Positions 17,988 to 28,011 of a stretch of DNA of 64,000 nucleotides are shown piece by piece (the stretch's first letter is position 1; each line of letters starts with the position of its first letter). Location of the stretch: positions 1 through 64,000 of the forward strand of contig JAIBBI010000012.1 of NCBI GenBank assembly GCA_019694755.1, read 5' to 3'. Below the pieces are notes generated by a model that searched no databases, was not told where the DNA came from, and was given only the letters and a program-made list of their open reading frames with translations. The stretch comes from Gemmataceae bacterium. GTDB taxonomy: Bacteria; Planctomycetota; Planctomycetia; Gemmatales; Gemmataceae. The position numbers were made by a program, and so were the translations under genes.

Positions 17988-18971
17988 ATGCCGCGAATCC
18001 TGATCGGACCGGGCACACTGATGGGGCTGGAAGGCGAATTTAAGTCGATCCTCGAATCGGCCGGCTTCACGCTTGTGTTCCCCGACCGCCCGGCTCAGAT
18101 GTCGGAGGCGGAGCTGTTCGACAAGCTGGCCGGGTGCGATGCTTCGTTGGCAGGGTCCGAGCCGTACACCCGACAGGTGTTGGCTGCTCGCCCAGAACTG
18201 AAGTTCATCGCCCGCTCCGGTGTCGGGTACGATGCCGTGGACCTGGCCGCCGCGACGGAGTTGGGAATCCCCATCGCCATCTCGCCGGGAAATGCCGAGG
18301 GTGTCGCGGAACATACTGTGGGGCTCATACTCGCGCTCGCGAAGTCGATCCTGCCACAACACGCGACCATCGTCGCGGGTGGTTGGCCCCGGCGGTCGAT
18401 GTTGCCGCTACGCGGAAAGACGCTCGCCATCATCGGTCTTGGCCGGATTGGCAAAGCAGTCGCCATCCGGGCCAGGGCGTTTGGAATGACGCTGATTGCA
18501 TACGATCCGGTTCGCGATGAGGCGTTTGCGAAAGCTCAGGGCGTCCGGTTCACGTCGAAGGAGGAGTGCTATTCGACCGGGGATTATGTGACCTTGCATT
18601 ACCCGCTGACGGCCGGAACCCGGCAATCCATAAACCGCGACGTACTGGGCCGGATGAAGCCGACCGCATTCCTCGTGAATACTGCCCGGGGCGGGCTGGT
18701 CCACGAGGCGGACCTCGCGGAGTTTCTTCGGTCGCAACGAATTGCAGGAGCGGGATTGGACGTACTCGATTCCGAGCCGCCAACTTCCGATAACCCGCTC
18801 CTGACTGCCCCGAATACCGTAATGACCGCGCACACTGCCGGCGTCGACACGGCCAGCCGCGATAACATGGCGAGAATCGCGGCCGAGACGGTTGTTCGCT
18901 ACTTTGCAGGGCAATGGCCCGGGGAGGTCGTAGTGAACCCCGAAGTGCGAGGACGCGTCCGGCCCCTGTAG
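17988..18971 (+). CDS. D-2-hydroxyacid dehydrogenase (phosphoglycerate dehydrogenase-like)
   Basis: Predicted 327 residues. The NAD-binding Rossmann motif GLGRIGKAVA lies near residue 147. The catalytic triad of the family is visible as Arg in VNTARGGLV, Glu in LDVLDSEPP and His in MTAHTAG. It lacks the C-terminal ACT/regulatory domains of full-length SerA, so it may oxidise 3-phosphoglycerate or another 2-hydroxyacid. No serine biosynthesis gene is adjacent. AGGGG is positioned about 8 bases before the ATG. It ends three bases from the stop of the convergent ABC permease gene. Confidence 0.85.
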   Translation: MPRILIGPGTLMGLEGEFKSILESAGFTLVFPDRPAQMSEAELFDKLAGCDASLAGSEPYTRQVLAARPELKFIARSGVGYDAVDLAAATELGIPIAISPGNAEGVAEHTVGLILALAKSILPQHATIVAGGWPRRSMLPLRGKTLAIIGLGRIGKAVAIRARAFGMTLIAYDPVRDEAFAKAQGVRFTSKEECYSTGDYVTLHYPLTAGTRQSINRDVLGRMKPTAFLVNTARGGLVHEADLAEFLRSQRIAGAGLDVLDSEPPTSDNPLLTAPNTVMTAHTAGVDTASRDNMARIAAETVVRYFAGQWPGEVVVNPEVRGRVRPL

Positions 18972-18974
18972 ACG

Positions 18975-20351
18975 TCAATCGTGGCGGAGGGCTTCGATGG
19001 GGTCGAGTTTGGCGGCCCGCTGGGCCGGATACCAGCCGAACAGTACGCCGACGCCGATCGACACTCCCAGCGAAAGGAAGATCGATGGCACGTGAAGACG
19101 CGTTGGCAGAATTACGTCGAAGAACTTCTCGGCAATTCGGGGCACGAAGTACACCGTGCCCAGCCCGGCGACGACACCAATAAACCCTCCGATCGACGTT
19201 TGTACGACCGCTTCAACGAGGAACTGCAAGGTGATGTCCCGGCGTTTCGCGCCGAGTGCGCGACGGATGCCGATCTCGCGAGTACGTTCAGTCACCGTGG
19301 CCAGCATGATGTTCATGATGCCGATCCCGCCGACGATGAGCGAGATGCTGGCGATCAGGACCAGCAGGCGGGTGAAATTCGTCTTTGCCTTTTCAGCCGC
19401 CTCCAGTCGGTCGAGCGGGATTGTAACTGCCCAATCACGCTTCAGGTGAGACGTGCCCAGCATCGACTTGATCAATTCGCCGACGGCTTTGACGCGTTCT
19501 CTTCCCTCGTCCGCCTCAATGTCGGCATCGACCGTCAACGTGGCCTGATGCAGGTCGACTTTCTCTCCTGAACGTGAGCCGGATTGCCGGATGAAGATCT
19601 TCTCCCCGAATCGCGCCCGACAGGTCGATAGCGGAATGTACACGTCGTGATTGAAGTCCTCAGCCGCCTGGCTGCCGCCGGAGCCGCCAGTGGGCATGCG
19701 ATCCTTGACCACGCCGACGACCTTGTAGAAATGCGTTCCCAGTCGTACCGTCTGGCCGAGTGGCTGTTCGAATGGAAACAGGTCGTTGGCCAGTTCGCAG
19801 CCCAGTACGGCAACGTTGTCCATTTTGCGGTCGTCGTCGTCGGTGAGGAATCGGCCTCCTGACAGTTCGAGTTGATGGACCTCCGTGTAGCTGGGGGTCG
19901 TGGCGACCAGCCGGGCGTGTGCCATGCGTTCGAGGTAGCGTGCTTCGGTCGGAAACACCCGCATCGGCACGCGGCGCAGGATGTCAGGGATTGTCAGGAA
20001 ACGCTCGTAATCGTCGTTGGTGAGCCCGTATTGGGCGATCATGGACCTTCGGCCGCTGTTGCCTTCGTCGGGCGGCTTGACGGAACGGGCGATGACATTG
20101 GTCGCGCCCAGTCGCTTGATGTCGGCGAGCGCCTCCTGCATGGAGCCTTCGCCAAAGGCCATCAACGCAATGACGGCCCCCGTCCCGATGATGATGCCCA
20201 GCACCGATAGCATCGCCCGGAGCTTGTGCAGCCACAGCGAGCGGACCGCAAGGACGAAACTCCGCCGGCTTTTATCCCAATGGAGCATCGGCGGCAGCAT
20301 CAGAACTGCCAGTTCGATCAGAAACAATAGCAGCATTGTCGCGTTGGACAT
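18975..20351 (-). CDS. FtsX/MacB-type ABC transporter permease
   Basis: Predicted 458 residues. An extra N-terminal hydrophobic helix (residues about 5-20) precedes the usual MacB core: a first span (LSVLGIIIGTGAVIALMAFG), a large periplasmic MacB_PCD domain of roughly 220 residues, and three C-terminal spans with ERTREIGIRRALGAKRRDI between the second and third. The protein ends DPIEALRHD as in this family. It is the last gene of the minus-strand operon TolC-HlyD-ATPase-permease, 36 bases after the ATPase. Together these should form a MacAB-TolC-type pump using ATP at the inner membrane to drive export through the periplasm. The substrate is not predictable. Confidence 0.93.
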   Translation of the reverse strand: MSNATMLLLFLIELAVLMLPPMLHWDKSRRSFVLAVRSLWLHKLRAMLSVLGIIIGTGAVIALMAFGEGSMQEALADIKRLGATNVIARSVKPPDEGNSGRRSMIAQYGLTNDDYERFLTIPDILRRVPMRVFPTEARYLERMAHARLVATTPSYTEVHQLELSGGRFLTDDDDRKMDNVAVLGCELANDLFPFEQPLGQTVRLGTHFYKVVGVVKDRMPTGGSGGSQAAEDFNHDVYIPLSTCRARFGEKIFIRQSGSRSGEKVDLHQATLTVDADIEADEGRERVKAVGELIKSMLGTSHLKRDWAVTIPLDRLEAAEKAKTNFTRLLVLIASISLIVGGIGIMNIMLATVTERTREIGIRRALGAKRRDITLQFLVEAVVQTSIGGFIGVVAGLGTVYFVPRIAEKFFDVILPTRLHVPSIFLSLGVSIGVGVLFGWYPAQRAAKLDPIEALRHD

Positions 20352-20387
20352 GCTCGTGTTCGGCTTTCGTCGTGCCGCCGGGCGGCG

Positions 20388-21131
<744 letters not shown>

Positions 21132-21166
21132 CGAAGGTTCCGCCCTTATTGCCTTGCTGCATTCGG

Positions 21167-23020
21167 TTACTTGGACGGAACGTTTGCCATGTTGGGCCCG
21201 CCCGCTTTGATACCGGCGGGTTTGCCTTTCCCCTTCTTTTTGCCACCGTCTTCACCCGGGGCGGACGGCCGATCATCGCCAGCCGTGCGCACCTTGGCTT
21301 TTTCGCCGAGCAAAACCTTCGGGTTGAGAATGACCTCGTCGCCTTCTTCGAGTCCCGAGCGAATCTCGGCCATCTTGTCGTTGGCCAAGCCGACGACGAT
21401 CTCACGCTCCTTAGGACCCTCGGGCGTTCTGACGAAGCATTTCCGGTAGGGCCCGAGTTCCGCGCCGCCCACGATCGCCTGGAGCGGTAGCGCGAGGACG
21501 TCTTCAGCCGACCCTTCGATCTGAATGGTAACCTCGGCCGACATGCCGGGCTTCAAGCCGTCGACGGATTCATCGATTCCCACCAGCGTCTGATAGACCT
21601 TCACGTCCGCGCTCATCCAGTCCTGCTGGCTGGCTACCGTCGCCACCGACCGCACGTGGCCACCGAGCACGCGATCTGGAAATGCGTCTATCCGCACCGT
21701 GGCCCGTTGGCCTTCCTGCGTTTTACGGTGATCCAGTTCGTGGAAACGGTCTTTCAGGTCGGATAACGCGTGCATGGCCGTCACCCGGTTTATCGGGTCG
21801 GTCATGCACAAAAGCGATGCCCGCACAGTGTCGGTGAAGCCCGTGTGCTGCCAGACTTCGCCACGGACGCGGGACACCATGGCTTCATGTACCTTCGTGT
21901 TGACGAGCATGCGTCGCAAGTCGGGGATTCGCATGAGCCGCTGGCCTTCTTTGACCGGCTCGCCGACCGCGACGATCGACTGTGACGAACCCGAGCCCCA
22001 CCGGCTCTGTTCGGACACGTAGTAAACCACGAGGCCGTCCTGAGGCGCGTAGATCCGGCAGTTATTGATCTGCTCCACGATGTCTTCGTACTTGTCTTCT
22101 TCCTGGTCGTAAATCGAACGCTTAGTAAGCCGCTCGGCCTCGGCTTGCGCGAGCTTGGCGGTCGCCTGCTTTTTCTGACGGTCGAGGGCCCGCTTCGCTT
22201 CCTCGACCTTGTTTTTCATGTCCAGGAGCGTGCGCCCCTTAGTGTAGTCTTCGAGCACGCGCTGCTCTTCGAGTACCTTCAGTAGCTGAACTTCGTAACC
22301 CTGATACTTGCTCTGCTCACTCTGGAGCTGAGCAAGACTCAGGTACTTCATTTTGGCCATGCGCTCGGTGTAAGCGACTCGTTCCCGCTGCTGTTCGACG
22401 TCGCTGCGGGCGAGCAAGATCTTGTTCTCGACATCCTTGCGGGCCTGCTGGTAGTCACCCTCTTCGTATTTCTTGAGATCGATCATTGCGAGTTCGACGG
22501 CAACGCGGGCCGACTCGATGTCGCTTTCGGTCTGGCTAACTACGATTTTGTAATTCTCCTCGGCTTGCACGCGATTGGCACGAGCCGTGTCGAGGGTGAT
22601 TTTCTGGGCTTTAAGCTGGTCCTGAAGCGCGGAGTCATCGATTTCGACGAGGAGCTGCCCGTGCTTAACGAGAGTACCGTCGTCGATGACCCACTTGATC
22701 GTGAGATTGCTCGCCTTGGTCCCAGCTTTGACCCGGCACACGACGTCGCGGTTGTCTGCGCTTTCCAGGGTCCCGCGTTCGACGACTGTCAGCGCGAGCG
22801 GCTCACGGCGGATCTTGTGAACAATCAGGTCGTTCCGCTGGGTCCGGACCCGATTCAAATAGGCGTAGCTGCCGACGCCCCCGGTGACGGCGAGGAACGC
22901 GATGCCCGCCAGGATGGCAATGAGCTTATTCGATCGGCCCGATGAGGATTCGGGGCGGGGCGCCTCCGCCTCTAGGACCGTCATCTCGGCGTGCTTCGGG
23001 TGACTCGCGGGGTATATCAT
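21167..23020 (-). CDS. HlyD/MacA-type periplasmic adaptor protein
   Basis: Predicted 617 residues, longer than MacA (about 370). A single N-terminal membrane anchor (IAILAGIAFLAVTGGVG) lies near residue 35. A split biotinyl/lipoyl-like domain follows (DGTLVKHGQLLVEIDDSALQ), then an extended alpha-helical hairpin of about 180 residues rich in Lys/Glu/Gln, then beta-barrel and membrane-proximal domains (GMSAEVTIQIEG). A Lys/Gly/Pro tail ends the protein. It should bridge the inner-membrane permease to the outer-membrane channel. GTG-free start: the ATG at 23020 has GGAG about nine bases upstream. It lies 95 bases inside the end of the TolC-like gene; an ATG at 22984 is the alternative and would still overlap. 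Confidence 0.92.
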   Translation of the reverse strand: MIYPASHPKHAEMTVLEAEAPRPESSSGRSNKLIAILAGIAFLAVTGGVGSYAYLNRVRTQRNDLIVHKIRREPLALTVVERGTLESADNRDVVCRVKAGTKASNLTIKWVIDDGTLVKHGQLLVEIDDSALQDQLKAQKITLDTARANRVQAEENYKIVVSQTESDIESARVAVELAMIDLKKYEEGDYQQARKDVENKILLARSDVEQQRERVAYTERMAKMKYLSLAQLQSEQSKYQGYEVQLLKVLEEQRVLEDYTKGRTLLDMKNKVEEAKRALDRQKKQATAKLAQAEAERLTKRSIYDQEEDKYEDIVEQINNCRIYAPQDGLVVYYVSEQSRWGSGSSQSIVAVGEPVKEGQRLMRIPDLRRMLVNTKVHEAMVSRVRGEVWQHTGFTDTVRASLLCMTDPINRVTAMHALSDLKDRFHELDHRKTQEGQRATVRIDAFPDRVLGGHVRSVATVASQQDWMSADVKVYQTLVGIDESVDGLKPGMSAEVTIQIEGSAEDVLALPLQAIVGGAELGPYRKCFVRTPEGPKEREIVVGLANDKMAEIRSGLEEGDEVILNPKVLLGEKAKVRTAGDDRPSAPGEDGGKKKGKGKPAGIKAGGPNMANVPSK

Positions 23021-25559
23021 CGATCCAGACTCCGCGGCGATCGAGCGGCATCTGCTCCAGGTCCCGGTACAGCTGCATTCGGGTCACCAGATAGCTCTGA
23101 TAAACGGAAAAGAGCTGATTCTGTGCCCGCAGTAGTGATCGTACCGCGTTCAGCAACTGTTGCGTGAGGGCGGCTTGGCTGCCCGAATCACTCCCGCCAC
23201 TCTGCCCGGCCGGCACTACCCGCGGCGGCGCTTGCAGGGTGTTGAGAGCGTTCTCCACCTGATAATAGGCCAACTCGACGGACCTTTGCTGAATTCTATA
23301 GTTTTCCGCGAGGAATCGCAATTGGCGAATCTCGGCGCGGACCAGCACGAGGACGTCGTCTTCCGCCTTTTGCAGGATACGCCGATTCCTCTGGAAATTG
23401 ATGAGAGCTGCCCGGTACTGGTTGCGCTCCGGCAACCGGACGAGAGGCAACTCGCCGTCGATGATGAGTTGGTGTTGGGACGCGGCCGGGTTGAAGTCGA
23501 CCGGCTGCGTGCCCGCAAAGTTCGCCCCATCCAGGTGGTATCGGACGTTCAGGAATCCCATGAGGGCATTCGCCCGCACGGCAATCTGACGCCAGGCGTC
23601 GACGACCTTGGCTCGGGCGTTCATCAGGTCGAGCCGATTCTCCAGGGCAACCCGGCTGGCGGTGGCGGTCGCCTCGTCGAGGTCGCCGGTCACCAGGTCC
23701 CGGCCGCAAACCGTCACTGGCGGAAGTTCGGGCCATTTTTTCTGGACCTGCGCGAGCCGCTCCTCGCGGGCCTCGACCAGGACGACGACGAAATCGCTCA
23801 AGACATCCCGGTACGCATTGGCCCTCGACGCGTTTCGACGGGTTTCGTCCAGTCCGGGGCGATTCCACCGTTGCAGGAGGTACTTGCGGAGTGAATTCTC
23901 CAGCTCGTGCAAGTCGATTTCGCGTTCCAGGTTTTCCAGCCGTTTGATCAGCGCCGGGTCCGGCGGCTGCTGCCTGGATTCCGCTTCGGTACGCTCGGCC
24001 CGGGTCTTTCGCCGCTCTTCCTTCAGGGTGTCCAGGCGCTTGGCCAGCTCCGCATCACTGATGACCTCGACGGCGGACCACCGGGTCAGGAACTCGGTCG
24101 AAAATCTGGTTTTGGCGGTCAGGGGCGCTTCCGAGATCGTCTGTCGTAGCCGTGCGCGGAGCTTTTCCGGCTCCTTCGGCCAATCCGTTCGATTGGCGAG
24201 TTCACGCATTGCCTCGTACTGACGTACGATCTCGAGGAAGCGGGTCTGTTGGGCAACGAGCGGCTTCAGCGGCGTGTCGTCGAGCTCGATCGGGACCGAG
24301 GGCGGCACCCCGAGTTGGAGCTTGAACCGGTCGAGTGCGTCTCGCAATTCCTGGGTTCGCTGGAGGACTGTCGCCCGGCCATTGAGCAGATCGAGTTCGA
24401 CCTGGTCGACCTGGAGTTTGGAGACGTCGCCACCTTCCTCGTAGCCCTTGTAAAGCGTGAGGATCGATTCGAGCTGGGCGACGTTCTGCTTTTCGTTCTC
24501 CAGGATCGCGGCGCGGAGGAGGGTGGGGTAGAATCCTTCGGTCAGTGCCGACCCCGAGGGAGGCAGGATCGCGGGCGGGGTGAAATTGTTTCCGTATTCG
24601 CCGCCGCCGGCGATCGCGACGTAGAACTCCTTGCGGAATCGGGCGTAGCCGCGGACCTGATACAGCAGATTGCGTTCGGTCAGTGTCAATGGCTCCAGCG
24701 TCACGGCCCTTCCGCCATCTTTCAGGAGGGGCTGCGTGAAGTCCATCGAGATGGTTGAAGGTGTGATCACTCGGTTCGTACCGGTCGCCGCCATGTTGAC
24801 GATGACTTGATTGGCGAACCGGAAGAGAAGCAGCGCACCCGTCGGAAATAGCTTTTGGAACCCGAGGCCCGAATTGGCCCGCCAGCGGTTTCCTTCGCCG
24901 GACGCGGAGTCGGGGCCAGTGTATTCGCGGATGACCGCCTCGGTCGCGAAGAACTGGAACGCGAACGAAAAGCGTTCCAACGTGACCGGGAGTGCGGCCA
25001 GATAGAGATTCTCCCGCTGGTCCTGGAACTCCCGACTATTGAAGAGCGCAAGGTCTGTCGATTGATCGACCGTGAGAAGGAAGCCTTTTTCGCGACTCTG
25101 AAGACTTTGGTCGTAGGGCTCCATTTTTGCAGGCGCAGCACCGGCTACAGTGATAGCCATGCTGGTGTTGTCTTCGGGCGGCCGATTGGCGCGGTTCTGC
25201 GCGTCCCATGCCGCCATCAGTTCGAGGTAACCGATGCCTTCCGGGTTGTCGATTCCCGCTTTGCCCGGCTTTTGGGGATTGGGGCTGAGCGCCTTCGCTC
25301 CCGGATCGTCCGGGGGCATGGGCGGGCGGTCCACCGGGTTGGGGTCGGCAAATCGTGCCCGGCCGTCCGGCGGTAGGCGGTACTCCTCGATCTTCCACGC
25401 GTCGTAGCAGTTCTTGCTGGTCAACAGGGCATCAACTTCCGCGTCGGCCTGTTTCCGCCAGAATTTGCGGGTACAACCGGCATCGCCGAGGGCGAGCAGG
25501 GCCAGCCCGGCCAAGGCCCAGCGACGCAGACGAGACGGCTTCGTGCGTGCGGTATTCAC
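22926..25559 (-). CDS. TolC-family outer membrane efflux protein, unusually long
   Basis: Predicted 877 residues, nearly twice the usual TolC length. The N-terminus has a basic stretch and hydrophobic core ending LALGDAGC, a possible but non-ideal lipoprotein signal. OEP-type repeats occupy the flanks, including ENRLDLMNARAKVVDAWR and a Gln-rich C-terminal helix (ALTQQLLNAVRSLLRAQNQL). In the middle (roughly residues 500-640) lies a highly charged helical insert rich in Arg, Glu and Lys. It is the first gene of the four-gene export operon. The start is taken as GTG at 25559, which brings the signal to the N-terminus; the open frame continues to 25733 without a good alternative and no clear ribosome binding site is seen, so the start is uncertain. 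Confidence 0.85.
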   Translation of the reverse strand: MNTARTKPSRLRRWALAGLALLALGDAGCTRKFWRKQADAEVDALLTSKNCYDAWKIEEYRLPPDGRARFADPNPVDRPPMPPDDPGAKALSPNPQKPGKAGIDNPEGIGYLELMAAWDAQNRANRPPEDNTSMAITVAGAAPAKMEPYDQSLQSREKGFLLTVDQSTDLALFNSREFQDQRENLYLAALPVTLERFSFAFQFFATEAVIREYTGPDSASGEGNRWRANSGLGFQKLFPTGALLLFRFANQVIVNMAATGTNRVITPSTISMDFTQPLLKDGGRAVTLEPLTLTERNLLYQVRGYARFRKEFYVAIAGGGEYGNNFTPPAILPPSGSALTEGFYPTLLRAAILENEKQNVAQLESILTLYKGYEEGGDVSKLQVDQVELDLLNGRATVLQRTQELRDALDRFKLQLGVPPSVPIELDDTPLKPLVAQQTRFLEIVRQYEAMRELANRTDWPKEPEKLRARLRQTISEAPLTAKTRFSTEFLTRWSAVEVISDAELAKRLDTLKEERRKTRAERTEAESRQQPPDPALIKRLENLEREIDLHELENSLRKYLLQRWNRPGLDETRRNASRANAYRDVLSDFVVVLVEAREERLAQVQKKWPELPPVTVCGRDLVTGDLDEATATASRVALENRLDLMNARAKVVDAWRQIAVRANALMGFLNVRYHLDGANFAGTQPVDFNPAASQHQLIIDGELPLVRLPERNQYRAALINFQRNRRILQKAEDDVLVLVRAEIRQLRFLAENYRIQQRSVELAYYQVENALNTLQAPPRVVPAGQSGGSDSGSQAALTQQLLNAVRSLLRAQNQLFSVYQSYLVTRMQLYRDLEQMPLDRRGVWIDDIPRESPEARRDDGPRGGGAPPRILIGPIE

Positions 25560-25645
25560 GGTAGATCCGGTATCGGTTGCCGCACTCGTATAACTTGAGT
25601 AACCCGGGCAAGCCTCAAACTTTAACAATGACCAGGGAATGTGAA

Positions 25646-26530
25646 ATGTCCTGGACTGTGATCGCGACGTGGCCGTTTGGAGAAACTTCTGTCCGTGCCG
25701 CTCAGGTGCTCTTGGCCGCGGGACTGCCAGCACTCGACGCCTGTATCGCAGGGGCCCAGGCCGTGGAGGACGATCCGACGGTCAACTCGGTCGGTTACGG
25801 TGGACTGGGTGATGTCACCGGCCGGGTGACGCTGGACGCCTGCGTCATGGACGGAAAGACGCTCCGGTGCGGGGCCGTCGCGGGTGTCGAAAACGTCCGT
25901 CACGTGGCCGCGTTGGCTCGCCGGGTGATGGAAGCGACCAAACACGTGCTGCTGCTGGGCGAAGGAGCCCGCGATTTTGCGGTAAGCCAGGGCTTCCCCC
26001 TCGACAACCTGACCACCGCCAAGAGCGTGGAACAATGGGAGAAGACCCGGCCCAAGCCGGGCGACCCGCCGCAGCGGATGCCCGACCCGGCCGCCGACCA
26101 TGACACGGTGACGGTGCTGGCGCGAGATTCCTCGGGTCACCTCGGTGGCGCTTGCAGCACGAGTGGCCTCGCGCACAAGTTGCCGGGCCGGGTCGGCGAC
26201 AGCCCCATCATTGGTCAGGGACTCTATGTCGACGACGATGCCGGCGCGGCCGGGGCGACCGGTGTCGGCGAAGAGAGCATGCGGATCTGTGGCAGTCACT
26301 ACATCGTGGAGCAGTTGCGCCGCGGCATCAGTGCGCTTGACGCTTGCGTGGCCGCGGTGGCCCGGGTGAACGACGCGGCCCGCCGGCGGGGTGAGCCCGT
26401 AGGCCGGATTGCGTTTCTCGCGCTCGACAGGTTCGGCAACCCGGCCGCGGCATGCACGAAGACCACGGGGTTTCGATACGCCGTGGCACGACCCACGGGC
26501 GTCGAGATTCTCCAGGCCGAGGAGTTTTGA
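25646..26530 (+). CDS. N4-(beta-N-acetylglucosaminyl)-L-asparaginase / isoaspartyl peptidase family
   Basis: Predicted 294 residues, an Ntn-hydrolase of peptidase family T2. Auto-cleavage is expected before the Thr of DHDTVTVLARD (about residue 156), which becomes the nucleophile; a downstream Gly-rich substrate-binding block GGACSTSGLAHKLPGRVGDS fits glycosylasparaginase. N-terminal blocks NSVGYGGLGDV and DACVMDGKTLRCGAVAGVENV are also typical. The start at 25646 is chosen because AGGG lies eight bases upstream; ATGs at 25577 and 25628 are less likely. No signal peptide is seen, so it is probably cytoplasmic. It ends ten bases from the stop of the convergent SGNH gene. Confidence 0.9.
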   Translation: MSWTVIATWPFGETSVRAAQVLLAAGLPALDACIAGAQAVEDDPTVNSVGYGGLGDVTGRVTLDACVMDGKTLRCGAVAGVENVRHVAALARRVMEATKHVLLLGEGARDFAVSQGFPLDNLTTAKSVEQWEKTRPKPGDPPQRMPDPAADHDTVTVLARDSSGHLGGACSTSGLAHKLPGRVGDSPIIGQGLYVDDDAGAAGATGVGEESMRICGSHYIVEQLRRGISALDACVAAVARVNDAARRRGEPVGRIAFLALDRFGNPAAACTKTTGFRYAVARPTGVEILQAEEF

Positions 26531-26539
26531 TCCGAACTG

Positions 26540-27793
26540 TTACCGATCTGCGGCACGAAGCCATTGATCTCTGCAAAGGTCGGCAATGAGTCGGTAGCCG
26601 GCCTCGTTGCAATGGCCGTCCAGAGCCCAGAACATTCGCCGGGTCTTCTCGGCCGCTATGAATGCATCTGTCGTGTCTACGAACGAGATCCCCAGTCGGT
26701 CGGCCTCGATTCGCAGATGGCGTTGCTGATTTCTGATGCTCGCGACCTCATGGCGAGTCGCTTCATCGAGCGGTCGCCCCCCCAGCCGGTTGGTTGCGGC
26801 CGTATACTCCGGACTGACCATGACGTGCCAGGGGATGTAAACGAGCGTCAATCCGCAGCCTGCAAGTCGGCATTGCTCGGCAATTCGTGTCAGGTATGGC
26901 CCCGCACCGAGCGACTCGGAATCCTGTCGCAGGTATTTCTCGTAGTTGTCCCACGTGGCTTCGAGCCAGGGGTTCATCGTTCCGCGCTTCATCGACGAAA
27001 GTACTTCGCCGTCCAACCCGGCGACCGGCACGCGGTCTCCGGACCACGGATTCGATTTGGCCGGCACAGCCTCGAAAAACGGCCAGGGCCCGCGCAGGAA
27101 ACGTGTCGGCACACCCTGCCCGGAAATCGCACGTCGCGTGACATCGAGTGCCCGCGGCGTAACGGCAGATTGGCGTGAGAAGGGGCCGACGGGCCGGTCG
27201 ATGTCGTCAGGTACACCCGGCGTGGGGAGATCGTTGGAGCAGACAGTCAGGAAGACATGACACGGGCGAAGGAGCGAGACCGTGTCGCGAGCCATTCGGA
27301 CATATTCCGGAAAGTTCGCGCCACCGACCCCGAGGTTGATAGCCTCGATGTGGTCCTTGCCCAACCCCTTCTGGAACAGCCGGGGAATCGTGTGGGCATC
27401 GTCCGTGCCGCAGCCCTCTGTAAAGCTGTCGCCGATGAATAGGACCCGCTGTCGATCGGCGGCCGGGGCAATGGCGAAATCAGGGCCGCGAAACCCGTAG
27501 ATGTTCAGAGTTTGATCGAATGACATTCCCTCGGGTTCGCACATCCAGCGGGTGCGGGTGTTACTCAGGCCGCGGCGACTAGTCGGACTCAGTTGCTCGC
27601 CGAAGACCAGCGGCGTGTACTGGATGCGGTTGAAGCCTGACACTTCCGGTAGCGGAAAAACCACCCGAAAAAGACACTCCTGAGCCGCGACCAGGAAACC
27701 GATCAGAATGGCCAGGAACTGTAGCTTGCGAACCGCGCTCGGCGATCGGCGGGCCAGTCGGGCCACCTGGACGGATTCACTCAGAGATTTCAT
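26540..27793 (-). CDS. Membrane-anchored SGNH/GDSL-like hydrolase
   Basis: Predicted 417 residues. An N-terminal membrane segment (LQFLAILIGFLVAAQECLF) near residue 26-44 anchors a large outside domain. The SGNH blocks are visible: VLFIGDSFTEG (nucleophile Ser), NLGVGGANFPEY (Gly), VCSNDLP (Asn) and DGHCNEAGY (Asp-His pair). Such proteins deacylate or acyl-transfer on polysaccharides. It is the last gene of the tight minus-strand operon carbamoyltransferase-SxtJ-DUF5989-SGNH, 18 bases after DUF5989. That setting suggests work on the same envelope or extracellular glycan as the carbamoyltransferase; this is inference. Confidence 0.85.
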   Translation of the reverse strand: MKSLSESVQVARLARRSPSAVRKLQFLAILIGFLVAAQECLFRVVFPLPEVSGFNRIQYTPLVFGEQLSPTSRRGLSNTRTRWMCEPEGMSFDQTLNIYGFRGPDFAIAPAADRQRVLFIGDSFTEGCGTDDAHTIPRLFQKGLGKDHIEAINLGVGGANFPEYVRMARDTVSLLRPCHVFLTVCSNDLPTPGVPDDIDRPVGPFSRQSAVTPRALDVTRRAISGQGVPTRFLRGPWPFFEAVPAKSNPWSGDRVPVAGLDGEVLSSMKRGTMNPWLEATWDNYEKYLRQDSESLGAGPYLTRIAEQCRLAGCGLTLVYIPWHVMVSPEYTAATNRLGGRPLDEATRHEVASIRNQQRHLRIEADRLGISFVDTTDAFIAAEKTRRMFWALDGHCNEAGYRLIADLCRDQWLRAADR

Positions 27794-27811
27794 CGGCCGA
27801 GCTCCATCCGG

Positions 27812-27991
27812 TCAGAAGATGGTGTAAATGAACGGCGCGGCACCGGTCGCCGAGAGCGTGACGAGCAGGCCCAGCAGCAGGATGATGGCCACGATCGGCA
27901 GGAGCCACCACTTCTTGTTGTGGCGGATGAAGAGCCAGAACTCCGCGAGGAAGCCCGGATCGCCCGCCTCGTCGAGTTTGTTGAGTGGCAT
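27812..27991 (-). CDS. Small membrane protein, DUF5989 family
   Basis: Predicted 59 residues: a polar N-terminus (MPLNKLDEAGDPGFLAEFW), an amphipathic linker FIRHNKKWWLLP, and one membrane helix (IVAIILLLGLLVTLSATG) near residues 33-50. Proteins of this size with the FLxEFWxFLRxxKKWWLxP pattern are placed in DUF5989 and are typically encoded beside SxtJ and carbamoyltransferase genes, as here. The true start is the internal ATG at 27991; the longer open frame overlaps SxtJ. The function is unknown. A role as a small subunit or assembly factor of the neighbouring membrane complex is a guess. Confidence 0.85.
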   Translation of the reverse strand: MPLNKLDEAGDPGFLAEFWLFIRHNKKWWLLPIVAIILLLGLLVTLSATGAAPFIYTIF

Positions 27992-28011
27992 GATGTTCGT
28001 CTCCGAAGGCT

